NCBI GenBank assembly: GCA_965247065.1
Contig: CBDFGN010000006.1
Coordinates: 2,294,001-2,358,000, forward strand
Direction of reading: 5' to 3'
Length of the DNA: 64,000 bases
DNA from: CBDFGN01 sp965247065
GTDB lineage: Bacteria > Bacteroidota > Bacteroidia > Cytophagales > Cyclobacteriaceae
This document shows positions 27,475 through 36,945 of the stretch, one piece after another (the first letter of the stretch is position 1; each line of letters starts with the position of its first letter). The translations under genes and the position numbers were made by a program. The notes beneath the pieces were generated by a model. It saw only the letters and a list, made by a program, of their open reading frames with translations. It was not told the origin of the DNA and made no database searches.

Positions 27475-30400
27475 TTAAAATCCAGCGCGAATGCCGAGGG
27501 TAAACGATTTGGGAATCGGGTAAGTATATTGGTCTATCCCCCTATTCAGACCATCCCCTCCGTGAGAATTGACTTCCGGATCCCACCATGAATACCCAGT
27601 CACCGTAAGCAAATTTTGTCCACTCACATATAACTGCAAAAGTCGAACAGGACCCATTCCTATTTCCTCAACCGGTAAGGTATAAGCTAATTCAATGTTT
27701 CTTAGCCGCAGGTAAGAACCGTCCTCTACATATCGATCTGAGGCTTCTTGGGATACATCCTTGGTGATGACCGGGTATTTGGCACTGGTATTTGATGGCG
27801 TCCAATGATCCGTAAATACATCTCTCGGCGCATTAAGACCCCGGCCATAGTCTATAGCCGTGGCAGCGCCCATATTGAATATCTGATTGCCTGTAACGCC
27901 GTTGAAGAAAAAAGTGAGATCGAAACCTTTATAGGACATGCCGGAATTAAACCCGAAGATAAAGTCAGGATAAGATTGACCTATGTAGGTTTTGTCCGCA
28001 GTTGTAATTGCCCCGTCTCCGTCCAAATCCTGGAATTTAATAAAACCAGTTTCATCATATCCATCCTCCAGCCATCCATAAAACTGGCCTATCGGCTGTC
28101 CTTCCCTTAATATGCCTACATTATCATTAAGATTTATATTGCCAACAGAGTTGGTTAATACATCTTCTCCACCAAACAGTTCCTTTACTTCATTGGTATT
28201 AAACGCAGCCATGGCATCAATCTTCCAACTGAAATCTGGACCTGAAAACACATGTGCTTCAATACCCAGTTCAAATCCGCTGTTTTGCACGGATCCGACA
28301 TTCTGAATGGTTGTCGTATATCCTAAAGAACTCGGCAGTCCTACTGTATTGAGCAGATCCCGGGTATTCTTGACATAATAATCTGCTGTTACTAACAGAC
28401 GATCGTTCAGGAAACCGATTTCCGCGCCAATATCAATTTGCTCGGTAGTCTCCCACTTTAAATCCGCTGGCAGGCGGCTTCCGGGCGCAAAAGTGGTGAA
28501 AAGACCAGCTCCGAATGTTGTGTTACCAGCCCCCAGTTGATTGAGGGTGGAATAGGGTTCAATAGCCTGACTCCCCGTTAAACCCCAGCTGGCCCTTAGC
28601 TTCAGGTTTGATATAACCTCATTGTCTATCAAAAAATCTTCTTCGGACAATCGCCAGGCCAGGGCTGCTGATGGGAAGTAACCCCACTTCTCACCCTCAG
28701 AGAACCGTGAAGAGCCATCAGCACGAAAACTAACAGTCAACAGGTATTTGTTATTCAATGAATAGTTAACCCGACCCAACCAGGACAGCAAAGTAGATTC
28801 TATGTACCCTGAAGAGGGTATACCGGGGGTAGCTGCGGCGCCTAGATTGTGTGTTTCAAATACATCACTCAGAAAACCCGAGGCAGATGCACCCAAAGAA
28901 GTCTCCAGAAAGTTCTGATAGGTGAAACCCCCAACGGCCGCGATATCGTGTCCACCTGCCAAAGATTTGTTGTAGGAAACCGTATTTTCACTCAACAAGC
29001 TGGTAAATTGAACGGTATTTACCCGAGCAGTACCCGATGAGTTTCTGAAATCAAGGGTTTGATAAAAATCAGTGCGCTGATCCCGGTTTTCGACGCCTCC
29101 CAAAACCCTAATGGTTAGGCTGGGGATGGGCTGGTAAATCAAAGATGCATTCCCCAACACAACGTTGGCCACTCTAGTTTCACTCTGCTCATCTCTATAG
29201 TAAAGCGCGCTGGTCTGATCAGGGGAACTAAAAGGATGCAAAGCAGAAAAATCAAAAATGGAACCGTCAGCATTATGCGTAGGAGACGTGGGCGGTGAAG
29301 TAATTGCCGAATTGAATAAGCTGGTGCCCCTGGCTCCGCCCCCACTATCTTTTCTGTCAGTGTCTATACGAGTTGTGTTTAGTGATACATCAACTTTGAA
29401 TTTATCGGTTACGGCATGATTGATCCTGGTATTAAGGGAATACCGGTCAAAATCACTCCCCTTTATTATTCCATCCTGAAGAAAAACACTGCCACCCACA
29501 GAGAATATGGTCCTATCATCTCCTCCACTCACCGCAAGAGAGGTATTCCAAAGCGGCGCATTCTGAAAGAGCTCGTTCTGCCAATCTGTTCCCTCCCCAA
29601 AAGCTGTAATCTCAGCCTGTGTAAAATAGGGTGCAACACCATCGTTGACTGCTTGCTCATTGGCAAGCTGGGCATATTCAGAGGCATTCATCAGGTCCAT
29701 TTCTTTTCTTATGGTCTGCACCGAGTAACCTGTGTGAAAATCTACCTTCGTTTTGCCATCGAATCCCGTTTTGGTCGTAATAAGTACAACGCCATTAGCT
29801 CCCCTGGAACCATAGATCGCAGTTGCCGAGGCATCCTTCAGGATTTCAACACTTTCTATATCAGATGGGTTGATATTAGTAGGGTTTCCAGAGTATGGAA
29901 AACCATCTACCACGTAAAGAGGCTCATTGCTGCCTTGAATGGAATTTGTACCCCTGATTCTTAAGTTTATTTCCGCACCCGGAGCGCCGGTTGTTTGTAT
30001 CACTTCTACTCCAAGCGCACGGCCTGATAAAGACTGCATAACATTGGTTACAGGAAAGGCATTTATTTCCGTGGACTTCACTGAGGACACTGAACCGGTA
30101 AGATCAGATTTCTTAACTGTTCCGTACCCAATTACAACCAGTTCCTCCAGTTGAGCCACTTGCACTACCATGCCCAGGTCAATCACGGACTGTGTCCCCG
30201 CGGTTATTTCCTGGGCTTGATAACCGATATAAGTAAATACCAGCACAGCGCCCTCCTCTACCTCCAGGCGGTAATTACCATCAATATCGGTAAGGGTACC
30301 CGTTGCGGTCCCCTTCACGATTACGTTCACCCCAGGCAACGCGGCTCCGTTTTCATCGATAATTTTACCGGAAACCGTCCGTGTCTGTCCGTAGGCCAAA

Positions 30401-30501
30401 ATCGGCGATAAAAGAAGCATGACCACCAATACAATCAAATGGAGGTGCTTTCCTTTGTGCCATAATGGCTCTTTTCGAAGATTAGTTAAGATTTTCATCA
30501 T
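27475..30501 (-). CDS. SusC/RagA-family TonB-linked outer-membrane transporter
   Basis: 1008 residues, the usual size. Signal peptide (LIVLVVMLLLSPILAYGQ), carboxypeptidase-regulatory-like domain (about 40-115; TVSGKIIDENGAALPGVNV, GTATGTLTDIDGNYRLEV), plug domain (SGRALGVEVIQTTGAPGAE, IRGTNSIQGSNEPLYVVDG, IYGSRGANGVVLITTK) and a long 22-strand-type barrel ending in ...SFTLGIRAGF. It imports oligosaccharides across the outer membrane using TonB energy. It is the first gene of the minus-strand carbohydrate locus, with about 750 non-coding bases upstream that should hold the promoter. No adjacent regulator is visible. Confidence 0.97.
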   Translation of the reverse strand: MMKILTNLRKEPLWHKGKHLHLIVLVVMLLLSPILAYGQTRTVSGKIIDENGAALPGVNVIVKGTATGTLTDIDGNYRLEVEEGAVLVFTYIGYQAQEITAGTQSVIDLGMVVQVAQLEELVVIGYGTVKKSDLTGSVSSVKSTEINAFPVTNVMQSLSGRALGVEVIQTTGAPGAEINLRIRGTNSIQGSNEPLYVVDGFPYSGNPTNINPSDIESVEILKDASATAIYGSRGANGVVLITTKTGFDGKTKVDFHTGYSVQTIRKEMDLMNASEYAQLANEQAVNDGVAPYFTQAEITAFGEGTDWQNELFQNAPLWNTSLAVSGGDDRTIFSVGGSVFLQDGIIKGSDFDRYSLNTRINHAVTDKFKVDVSLNTTRIDTDRKDSGGGARGTSLFNSAITSPPTSPTHNADGSIFDFSALHPFSSPDQTSALYYRDEQSETRVANVVLGNASLIYQPIPSLTIRVLGGVENRDQRTDFYQTLDFRNSSGTARVNTVQFTSLLSENTVSYNKSLAGGHDIAAVGGFTYQNFLETSLGASASGFLSDVFETHNLGAAATPGIPSSGYIESTLLSWLGRVNYSLNNKYLLTVSFRADGSSRFSEGEKWGYFPSAALAWRLSEEDFLIDNEVISNLKLRASWGLTGSQAIEPYSTLNQLGAGNTTFGAGLFTTFAPGSRLPADLKWETTEQIDIGAEIGFLNDRLLVTADYYVKNTRDLLNTVGLPSSLGYTTTIQNVGSVQNSGFELGIEAHVFSGPDFSWKIDAMAAFNTNEVKELFGGEDVLTNSVGNINLNDNVGILREGQPIGQFYGWLEDGYDETGFIKFQDLDGDGAITTADKTYIGQSYPDFIFGFNSGMSYKGFDLTFFFNGVTGNQIFNMGAATAIDYGRGLNAPRDVFTDHWTPSNTSAKYPVITKDVSQEASDRYVEDGSYLRLRNIELAYTLPVEEIGMGPVRLLQLYVSGQNLLTVTGYSWWDPEVNSHGGDGLNRGIDQYTYPIPKSFTLGIRAGF

Positions 30502-31250
30502 AGTTATGAATTTTGATTTTACAAAAGATCAGGGAGAACTCCCTCCCCGCTTATAGTTCAGGAAGATTCGGCGGTTTGAATTACTACGCCCAACTAAGAA
30601 AATGATTGCTGAGGCTATCCGCTACGGATCCGTTGCACTTTTCTAAGATTAGGTATATATTTTGTCATATCACTATTTTTAGGCTCAAGAACATGAGTTG
30701 TTGACGACCAAGCTGGTAAGAACCCATTTTTGTAAAGTTTAGGAAATTTTCGTCTAAAATCAATCAATGAATGGGAAAAAACTGGTAGACGTATTTATCA
30801 TCCCCCCCCCGCACGAAAATTATACTTTTCAGGGATGGAGTAGGACTCCCGCCAGCGATTTAATCAAGCAGTCCCCTCGGTTGAAGAACCGGCGGCGGTC
30901 AACTCTGTTCCATCTGCGGTTTAAATGAATTCACCCCAGAGTCCGCTCGGTCTAGGAACCCAAACATCAAGAATTCGACGTTGAACCTTTCTCCATTGTA
31001 TCGATTCATCAATGGCAACTGGGTATCTAGAATAAACCTGTAAACATTCTAAAAAATACAGTAAACCGATTTAGATATGAAGGTGAATTTGAGTGTCTTA
31101 GTTCAAGGTTGTGATCAAGCATGACTTTACTAAATATATCGCTGGCAAACAGGTCCTCCCTAACTCTACCTATAACTTGACTATTATATAAAACTAAAGA
31201 CACTAACGTATTGATTTACAATACATTAATCTCATACCTTGTGGCCCCAC
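30502..31250. promoter_or_regulatory. upstream region of susC; no gene
   Basis: About 750 bases with no convincing gene. It must carry the susC promoter. Notable items: a run of nine C (30802-30810) and two imperfect 21-base direct repeats (30870-30890 and 30940-30960; AGTCCsCTCGGT core, ending GAACC) 70 bases apart. The right side ends at the second copy of the tRNA-Gln repeat. No sigma/anti-sigma or hybrid sensor gene is nearby, so regulation is likely from elsewhere. Confidence 0.45.
30870..30960. repeat. pair of imperfect 21-bp direct repeats upstream of susC
   Basis: AGTCCCCTCGGTTGAAGAACC (30870-30890) and its relative at 30940-30960 differ at 4 or so positions and are exactly 70 bases apart. 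Could be binding sites for a regulator of susC or remains of a small duplication. Confidence 0.4.
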
Positions 31251-31305
31251 CAGGGCTGCTACAGAGCGCCAATAACTAATTATTAATCAATTAGTTATGC
31301 TTCTT
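31251..31305. repeat. right copy of 55-bp direct repeat (putative attR)
   Basis: Starts with CAGGGCT, the last 7 bases of the tRNA-Gln acceptor stem, without the rest of the tRNA, and matches 7656-7710 at 53 of 55 positions. It also includes the AT-rich inverted repeat (arms at 31272-31281 and 31289-31298). It marks the far end of a 23.6-kb segment, and directly abuts the stop codon of the small gene to the right. Confidence 0.75.
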
Positions 31306-31505
31306 TACTTTACCGAAGGTTGTAATAGGTCGAGTTCCAGTCCTGCGCATTCTAAGGTTTCATCCGCCTCCCGGTCTGACTTAATCTTTTGGGCTTTGTG
31401 CTGTTCCTGGAAATGAGAATGCAGCGTTTTCAAATACTGATTAGTCTTTCTCTGTTCCTCAATTATTTCATTAATTCTCAGCATCCATGCACCAAGCAAT
31501 CGCAT
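31305..31505 (-). CDS. small membrane-associated protein, N-terminus uncertain
   Basis: 66 residues from ATG 31505, mostly a charged helix (INEIIEEQRKTNQYLKTLHS). Upstream in the same frame, with no stop for about 130 bases, is a clear membrane helix (SVIAFLIGVGILIGFIFIMR) but no ATG/GTG/TTG before it. The real protein probably includes that helix, and the start has been lost or is non-standard. The stop codon touches the right copy of the 55-bp repeat. Function unknown. Confidence 0.45.
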   Translation of the reverse strand: MRLLGAWMLRINEIIEEQRKTNQYLKTLHSHFQEQHKAQKIKSDREADETLECAGLELDLLQPSVK

Positions 31506-31823
31506 AATGAATATGAAGCCAATAAGGATCCCAACTCCAATTAAAAAGGCAATAACACTGCCTGCTGCGCTGGGTTTTGAGAATTTACAGATTTTGCGGA
31601 GGAGGCTAAAAACAGAATGAGCTCCAAACCAGCTTATGATTCTCCCAAGAAATTATGAGAATTGAGGGTTGAGACAATGCTCCATGCTGGCGGGCGCCAG
31701 TGGAGGTTGATTTGTTAATTTGTGTAGTTGCTTAACGGCTTCCCTGGAAAGCTGATCCCAGATCAGCTGGCAGTTGCCGGGAAGAGAGCACCCGGAGCAA
31801 ATCCCCAAAACCATCTGATATTT

Positions 31824-32414
31824 TCAAATGCCAAACCGATGGCATATCTTCTCTTGACTATCGTCCGGACCGCCGTACCTGGCCAAGTTGCAGCGGGAAT
31901 TTACTTTGAAGTGTTGATAAGCAAACGTTTTTTCATAGATCTCACCGCCAGACCACATGATGGAAGAATACTCATAAATACCTTCTGGCTGGTGAATTGA
32001 AATCTCGTGGATTTCAGAAAATGAATATCTCATCGCCTGTCCAATGCTCGTTGTGGGACCGTCTACTTCAAATTCCTCGGAGGACATTGAAACAAATTCA
32101 ATATTTCTCCTATAAATCCCGCCACACATTTCCACAGTTACCGAATCAATCGATTCCTTCAAAATATCGTTAAAAAAAATGTCGCCAGATATAGTAATGA
32201 TGTCGCCCTGAACAATTTCCTCGGCCAAAGGCCCTAAGGAAATCTTCAAATAATCCTGCGGCGCCGGCTGCCTCTGGCTATGCTGACTACAGTTTTCATA
32301 ATAGCCCAATCCCTCACATTCCGTATTCCGGGGATTTACTACCTCCCCACATGAAACCAGACAAGCCGCCGGGACAAATAGTATGAGCAGATCTAAAGGT
32401 TTGGGGATTTTCAT
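31824..32414 (-). CDS. hypothetical lipoprotein
   Basis: 196 residues. Signal peptide with lipobox (LILFVPAACLVSC), so membrane-anchored. Cysteine-containing segments follow (NTECEGLGYYENCSQ; VEMCGG; NSRCNLARY; EKICHRFGI). The central part, with ISLGPLAEEIVQGDIITISG, is probably beta-rich. No family recognised. It ends 318 bases from the small gene at 31305; the gap contains the membrane-helix frame described there and nothing else I can name. Confidence 0.55.
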   Translation of the reverse strand: MKIPKPLDLLILFVPAACLVSCGEVVNPRNTECEGLGYYENCSQHSQRQPAPQDYLKISLGPLAEEIVQGDIITISGDIFFNDILKESIDSVTVEMCGGIYRRNIEFVSMSSEEFEVDGPTTSIGQAMRYSFSEIHEISIHQPEGIYEYSSIMWSGGEIYEKTFAYQHFKVNSRCNLARYGGPDDSQEKICHRFGI

Positions 32415-32758
32415 ATCTTCAAGTATTGGGTCTTGGATTCAAGGCAACGCCTTTCATAATTCAATTTAGGAAAATCTTAGGAGTATCGCTAATCATGGAT
32501 AGCGTTCACATCCAGGATCCAAAGTTCAATGTGGGATTCAAGTTTAATTTTGAACCGTATAAGACGTCTTTAGCTTTAAACAAAGACCCGATCAAACTTG
32601 ATGGCAGCGGCAGTGTTCTTTGAACCGCTCGCTGATCCCAATCCAAGTTTAAGCCGTTATGACAAAAATTAACTTAACTGCAGCCATCGCGGTCCAGCTC
32701 TTCCGCATTGTGAAGAAAACCAACAGGTTTTATCCGGGCTTAGGTATTACCCGGTCAT
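32415..32758. other. non-coding stretch
   Basis: About 340 bases between two lipoprotein genes. A plus-strand open frame at 32426-32623 has no family resemblance and no good ribosome-binding site. Nothing else seen. Confidence 0.4.
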
Positions 32759-33094
32759 CTAAAGCGGAGCTACCAAGTTCACGAACGGAAAGTCCGTAGA
32801 ATCTGTATCAGAGGCCAATTTAACGCCCTGGTACCAAATCTCACCGGTGAGCTTCTGGGCGGATTTACTTCCGAGCGCAGTAAGAGATGCCGCGCTGCCG
32901 GTCAATATCGCAAAATTAGTCGCCCAAACTACGTCATTCACTGTTAACTCCTGCTCGTTGAGCGACTCATCGGTATAGGCGACCGCAAAGCCCGACTTAT
33001 TCGCTAGCACGCGGTACTCAAGGAGGCCCAGGGTTTGAGACTCCTGGCAGGCCATCGGCAGAAGGATAAATGCGATAATTAACAGTCTGCCCAT
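32759..33094 (-). CDS. small hypothetical lipoprotein
   Basis: 111 residues with signal peptide and lipobox (IIAFILLPMAC). The mature part (EYRVLANKSGFAVAYTDES, VNDVVWATNFAILTGSAASL, GEIWYQGVKLASDTD) resembles small periplasmic proteins of about 90 residues with a beta fold, but I cannot name a family. It starts 59 bases after the histidine kinase stop on the same strand and may share its transcript. Confidence 0.55.
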   Translation of the reverse strand: MGRLLIIAFILLPMACQESQTLGLLEYRVLANKSGFAVAYTDESLNEQELTVNDVVWATNFAILTGSAASLTALGSKSAQKLTGEIWYQGVKLASDTDSTDFPFVNLVAPL

Positions 33095-33153
33095 ATCCTA
33101 AATTTATGCATTTTTCTACAGTTACTCGAATCTCCCAATGTGCATGATCCACC

Positions 33154-36100
33154 CTAGGCAACCTTAAGCGGGGGTAGCTTAATTTTGAACCGGGTTCCTT
33201 TTGATGGTTCTGAGATAACGTCAATTCTGCCCTTGAGACGATTCACGGTCTCCTTCACAATATACAAACCCAGGCCGGAACCAGAACTGTCATGAGAAGC
33301 CTGATAGAACATATTAAATATCTGAGATTGATGCCTCTTTTCAATTCCCCGTCCATTGTCAACAACCTCAATAAGAGCAAACCCGCCGTCATATACCACA
33401 TTTACCTCCAGATAGGGTTTGTTAACTTTTAAATTATGGTAACGAATCGCGTTGGAAATCAGATTGTTCAATATAACCTTTAGCCGACGTCGGTCAGTGG
33501 TAAACTCCTGGCTTTGCCGTACACGCAATCGCTTATCAATGGTGTGACCTTTATCCAAGTACTTCAGATCTTCGAATGCCTCCTTAACAAGGGTTTCGAA
33601 ATCCACTTTGACCACCTCGAGAGTCGACCGGGAGTTGCGGCTGTAGTCGATGATATCTGAGATGAATCCATCCAGTTTATCCACGCTATTCTCGATCATG
33701 CTAAGGCACTCATCCTTGCTTACAATATCGCGCTCGCTTTTGGCAACCGCAACCAATCCCAAAACTGAAGCTAAGGGCGCCCTCAGATCATGAGAAGCAC
33801 TGTATACGAAACGGTCCAGTTCGTTGTTTAATTTTTCTAATTCTCGATTTCTTCGATTTATATCCGACACTCTCCATTTATATATTCCACCAAAAGCCAA
33901 TAGAACACCCAACCCGGCAATGAAGTAGAACCAGATAGTCTGGTAAAAGTGAGGCCGTACGGTAAATGTTAGGCTGGCCTCTTGCGGATTCCAGAAATGG
34001 TCACTGTTCGAGCCACGTACCCTGAACGTGTACTTTCCGGGTGCCAGATTGGTATAAGCAGCTTCTCGAATGTTAATAGTTTCGATCCAATCAGGATCAA
34101 AGTTTTCCAACTTAAATTTGAAGGCCACTCTTTCGGGAGAAGTAAGGCTCAACGAAGTAAAGTCGAAAGCGTATCGCATACTTCCGGGAGGAGCAACAAT
34201 TCTGCCACCCAAAAGCTGGGATTCGTTATCGATATTTACGTCGGTTATGTAAACTGGAGAAATATACTTGCTGGTTCCAACCGCCTTTGGATAAATAATT
34301 GAAATCCCACCAAAAGTAGGGATCCAAATCTCGCCAGTACTAGATTTTAACGATGGGGTGGCGGCCGTGCATTCCTTGCTTAGCATTCCATCTAAATTGT
34401 CATAAAGTTGAGTTTCAACAATCGGAATACGTCCTTCCATCTGTTCTTCCAACTCCTCTATTGAAAACCGAATGACGCCGTCGGGCGAAGTTAGCCAACC
34501 GTTGCCCAGGTCATCCACGATCATATCGAAAAAGGTCTCCGTATTCAGCCGATCTTCAAAAACCGCCTTTCGGAACTTACCGTTCTTGTAACGGTAAAGT
34601 CCTACGTTGGTAATCATCCAAGGCACATCATTTTCATCCACGTGAACATTGAAGAAAAGAATTCCCGAAGGATCATCTTCAATCGAGACAGTTTTCGAAG
34701 AGCCATCAGGCGTTAGCACAGTTACCCCCCCACTATGAGTCCCTATGTAAATGGTGCCGTCTGAAGCCTCAGCCAGAGATAGGACATAATTTGCCTCCAG
34801 GGAATTGTTGATGTCATACGTGCGCATGTCACCTTCAGGCCCCACAACAATTACACCATGCGTTTTTGTTGCTAAAAGTAGTTCACCTTGCTGGTTTTGA
34901 TGGATCCTTCTTATACTAACCGAGGGTAAACCGTCTTTGATTCCATATAATTTCTCCACTCCGTTCTCGTAGCGCAGCAATCCCTTGTAACTGCCAATCC
35001 ACATGATTCCCTGACTATCAAAACAAATGTCGCGGATCCCCAGATTGTCTAGCGACGTTTTGATTTGAAGCTCAGAAATGCCGTTGCCGTCTACAATATT
35101 AATTCGTCCATCGTCCGTTCCTACCCACATTTTTCCACCAAATTCCCGGATAATATTGACCTTCTCGTAAGCCAATCCGTCTGCGGTCGAATAATTATTA
35201 AACCGTCCCGGACGAAGCCGTACCAATCCATTTTTTTCAGTACTCAACCATAAGCTCCCTTCTCGATCAAACGCCAGGGAAGTTATCTGTCGGGCTTTTA
35301 GACCAGCTTGTGGTGATAGGAATTCCTCAATACCCAATGCCTGGTTCATCTTTCCCAATCCCGTTTCAGTTGCAGTCCACATTGTGCCGTATGAATCAAT
35401 CTGGATATCATTTATCTGATGATACGGAAGGAAATCCAATTGTCTTATTTCTCCGTCATTAAAGACATTTATTCCTTCATCGGTTGCCAGATAAATTTTA
35501 CCGTCGACGGCCGGGTAAACGGCCTCAACAACCTGATTCGACAACCCGTCTTTTAAGGTTAAGGTGTGAAAGTCATTGTCTTTAAAGTAAGCGGCGCCTT
35601 GTCCCTGGGTGCCAACCCAAATATGTCCGTAAATGTCCTGCTTTATGTCCAGAATTGAGCCCTTTTGTAAAGAAGCATACTCCACTTGCCGGAATGCGGA
35701 ATCCGGCAGTTCCATTACAAACAAACCTTTCTGATTTGAGCCAGCCCAAATGCGACCGTCCGAATCGGCAAACACACAACGGATCGAATTGGGCAAGCCA
35801 AGTTCCTTTCCGTAGGAGTAGAAATGGCGATCTCGATATTGCAGAACTCCACTGGCTTGGGTAGCAAACCAAAGATTACCCAGGCTGTCTTCCCTGATTT
35901 GATAAAAAGCGCTTGAGTTCAGCCAGGGCAATTCTTCTTTGTCGTACAACACAAATTTGGCTCCATCAAATTTGGCAGCACCGTTATAGGACGTAACCCA
36001 CAGGAACCCTTCCCGATCCTGATGTACCGAGGTCAGGTTATTTGAGACCAGCCCATTGTCACTGGTCCATTGGTCAACCATGAGATTGGAAAGGGGTGTT

Positions 36101-36183
36101 TTAGGATCGATACCGGGCTGGCCGAGGGCGCTGACCCCGAGAAGATAACAACATATGTGGAAGCCTAAAGCTATTGTTCTCAT
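33154..36183 (-). CDS. two-component regulator-propeller sensor histidine kinase
   Basis: 1009 residues from ATG 36183. Signal peptide, then two seven-bladed Reg_prop propellers (repeated DREGFLWVTSYNG, DSLGNLWFATQ, DSDGRIWAGSNQKGL) as a periplasmic sensor, then a Y_Y_Y domain (FDPDWIETINIREAAYTNLAPGKYTF), a membrane helix (IWFYFIAGLGVLLAFGGIY), HisKA with SASHDLRAPL (His at about 798) and HATPase (NNLISNAIRYHN, VVDNGRGIEKR, GSGLGLYIV). Unlike the hybrid versions beside many SusCD loci it lacks receiver and AraC domains, so an unlinked response regulator is needed. The ligand is unknown; glycans are common for this sensor type. Confidence 0.9.
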   Translation of the reverse strand: MRTIALGFHICCYLLGVSALGQPGIDPKTPLSNLMVDQWTSDNGLVSNNLTSVHQDREGFLWVTSYNGAAKFDGAKFVLYDKEELPWLNSSAFYQIREDSLGNLWFATQASGVLQYRDRHFYSYGKELGLPNSIRCVFADSDGRIWAGSNQKGLFVMELPDSAFRQVEYASLQKGSILDIKQDIYGHIWVGTQGQGAAYFKDNDFHTLTLKDGLSNQVVEAVYPAVDGKIYLATDEGINVFNDGEIRQLDFLPYHQINDIQIDSYGTMWTATETGLGKMNQALGIEEFLSPQAGLKARQITSLAFDREGSLWLSTEKNGLVRLRPGRFNNYSTADGLAYEKVNIIREFGGKMWVGTDDGRINIVDGNGISELQIKTSLDNLGIRDICFDSQGIMWIGSYKGLLRYENGVEKLYGIKDGLPSVSIRRIHQNQQGELLLATKTHGVIVVGPEGDMRTYDINNSLEANYVLSLAEASDGTIYIGTHSGGVTVLTPDGSSKTVSIEDDPSGILFFNVHVDENDVPWMITNVGLYRYKNGKFRKAVFEDRLNTETFFDMIVDDLGNGWLTSPDGVIRFSIEELEEQMEGRIPIVETQLYDNLDGMLSKECTAATPSLKSSTGEIWIPTFGGISIIYPKAVGTSKYISPVYITDVNIDNESQLLGGRIVAPPGSMRYAFDFTSLSLTSPERVAFKFKLENFDPDWIETINIREAAYTNLAPGKYTFRVRGSNSDHFWNPQEASLTFTVRPHFYQTIWFYFIAGLGVLLAFGGIYKWRVSDINRRNRELEKLNNELDRFVYSASHDLRAPLASVLGLVAVAKSERDIVSKDECLSMIENSVDKLDGFISDIIDYSRNSRSTLEVVKVDFETLVKEAFEDLKYLDKGHTIDKRLRVRQSQEFTTDRRRLKVILNNLISNAIRYHNLKVNKPYLEVNVVYDGGFALIEVVDNGRGIEKRHQSQIFNMFYQASHDSSGSGLGLYIVKETVNRLKGRIDVISEPSKGTRFKIKLPPLKVA

Positions 36184-36303
36184 TGAATCTGTTGCGGGCA
36201 AAAATCGGGATATCCTGAGGTACCAAAATTAGTCAAAATTGCTGCAGATCGAATTGAAAAAGGCTTGCAAATTCTGGCCTTAATGAGATCTACCTTACAT
36301 ATG

Positions 36304-36834
36304 TTAATATTTCACCAAACTCGTGATATTCCGGGTAAAGGATTTCAGTTTGTCGGCCCCGTGCAGGGATGATAGATCTACCAAGAAAACGAAAGCCGCA
36401 ATGTTCCCTCCCATTTGCTGGATAAGCTGGGCTGTGGCTCGGGCAGTACCTCCGGTTGCGAGAACATCATCGTGGATCACTATATTATGACCTTTCACCA
36501 CTGAATCCTTATGAGCTTCCAGGGTGGCACTATCATATTCCAGGTCATAACTAACCGAAATTGTATCGGAGGGTAGTTTTCCTTTCTTTCGGATTGGTAT
36601 CATCGGAACTTGGAAATGATGGGCTAGAATCGTACCGAACCAAAACCCTCTGCTTTCGATGCAGGCTATCCCGTCCATAGGTATTCCGGCCAGAGTTTCT
36701 TCCAACCCTTTCATTATATCGGTGGTCAGCCGAGGTTGAGCAAGGATCGGGGTTATGTCCTTGAATACTATTCCAGGCTTGGGGAAGTCGGGAATATCTC
36801 TGACGTGGGCCTTGATTCGATCTTGTAAGTCCAT
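36304..36834 (-). CDS. apt: adenine phosphoribosyltransferase
   Basis: 176 residues, normal for APT. Converts adenine and PRPP to AMP in purine salvage, in the cytoplasm. DFPKPGIVFKDITPIL at the N-terminus and the PRPP loop VIHDDVLATGGTARA are diagnostic, together with ESRGFWFG. Single gene with its own start (ATG 36834), 120 bases downstream of the kinase start on the same strand. Intact. Confidence 0.95.
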   Translation of the reverse strand: MDLQDRIKAHVRDIPDFPKPGIVFKDITPILAQPRLTTDIMKGLEETLAGIPMDGIACIESRGFWFGTILAHHFQVPMIPIRKKGKLPSDTISVSYDLEYDSATLEAHKDSVVKGHNIVIHDDVLATGGTARATAQLIQQMGGNIAAFVFLVDLSSLHGADKLKSFTRNITSLVKY

Positions 36835-36945
36835 GGTTACGATAATTTCGATGCCTTTCCTAAGGCGACAACAAACTATGGATAAATGCGCAATTGGTCA
36901 ATTGCTATCAACTAAGTTAGGGCTCTCTCGGGAAGCTTTTCCTGC

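Noticed and set aside
32426..32623. 65-codon plus-strand open frame
   Set aside because: Lies in a gap, no start signal or homology seen.
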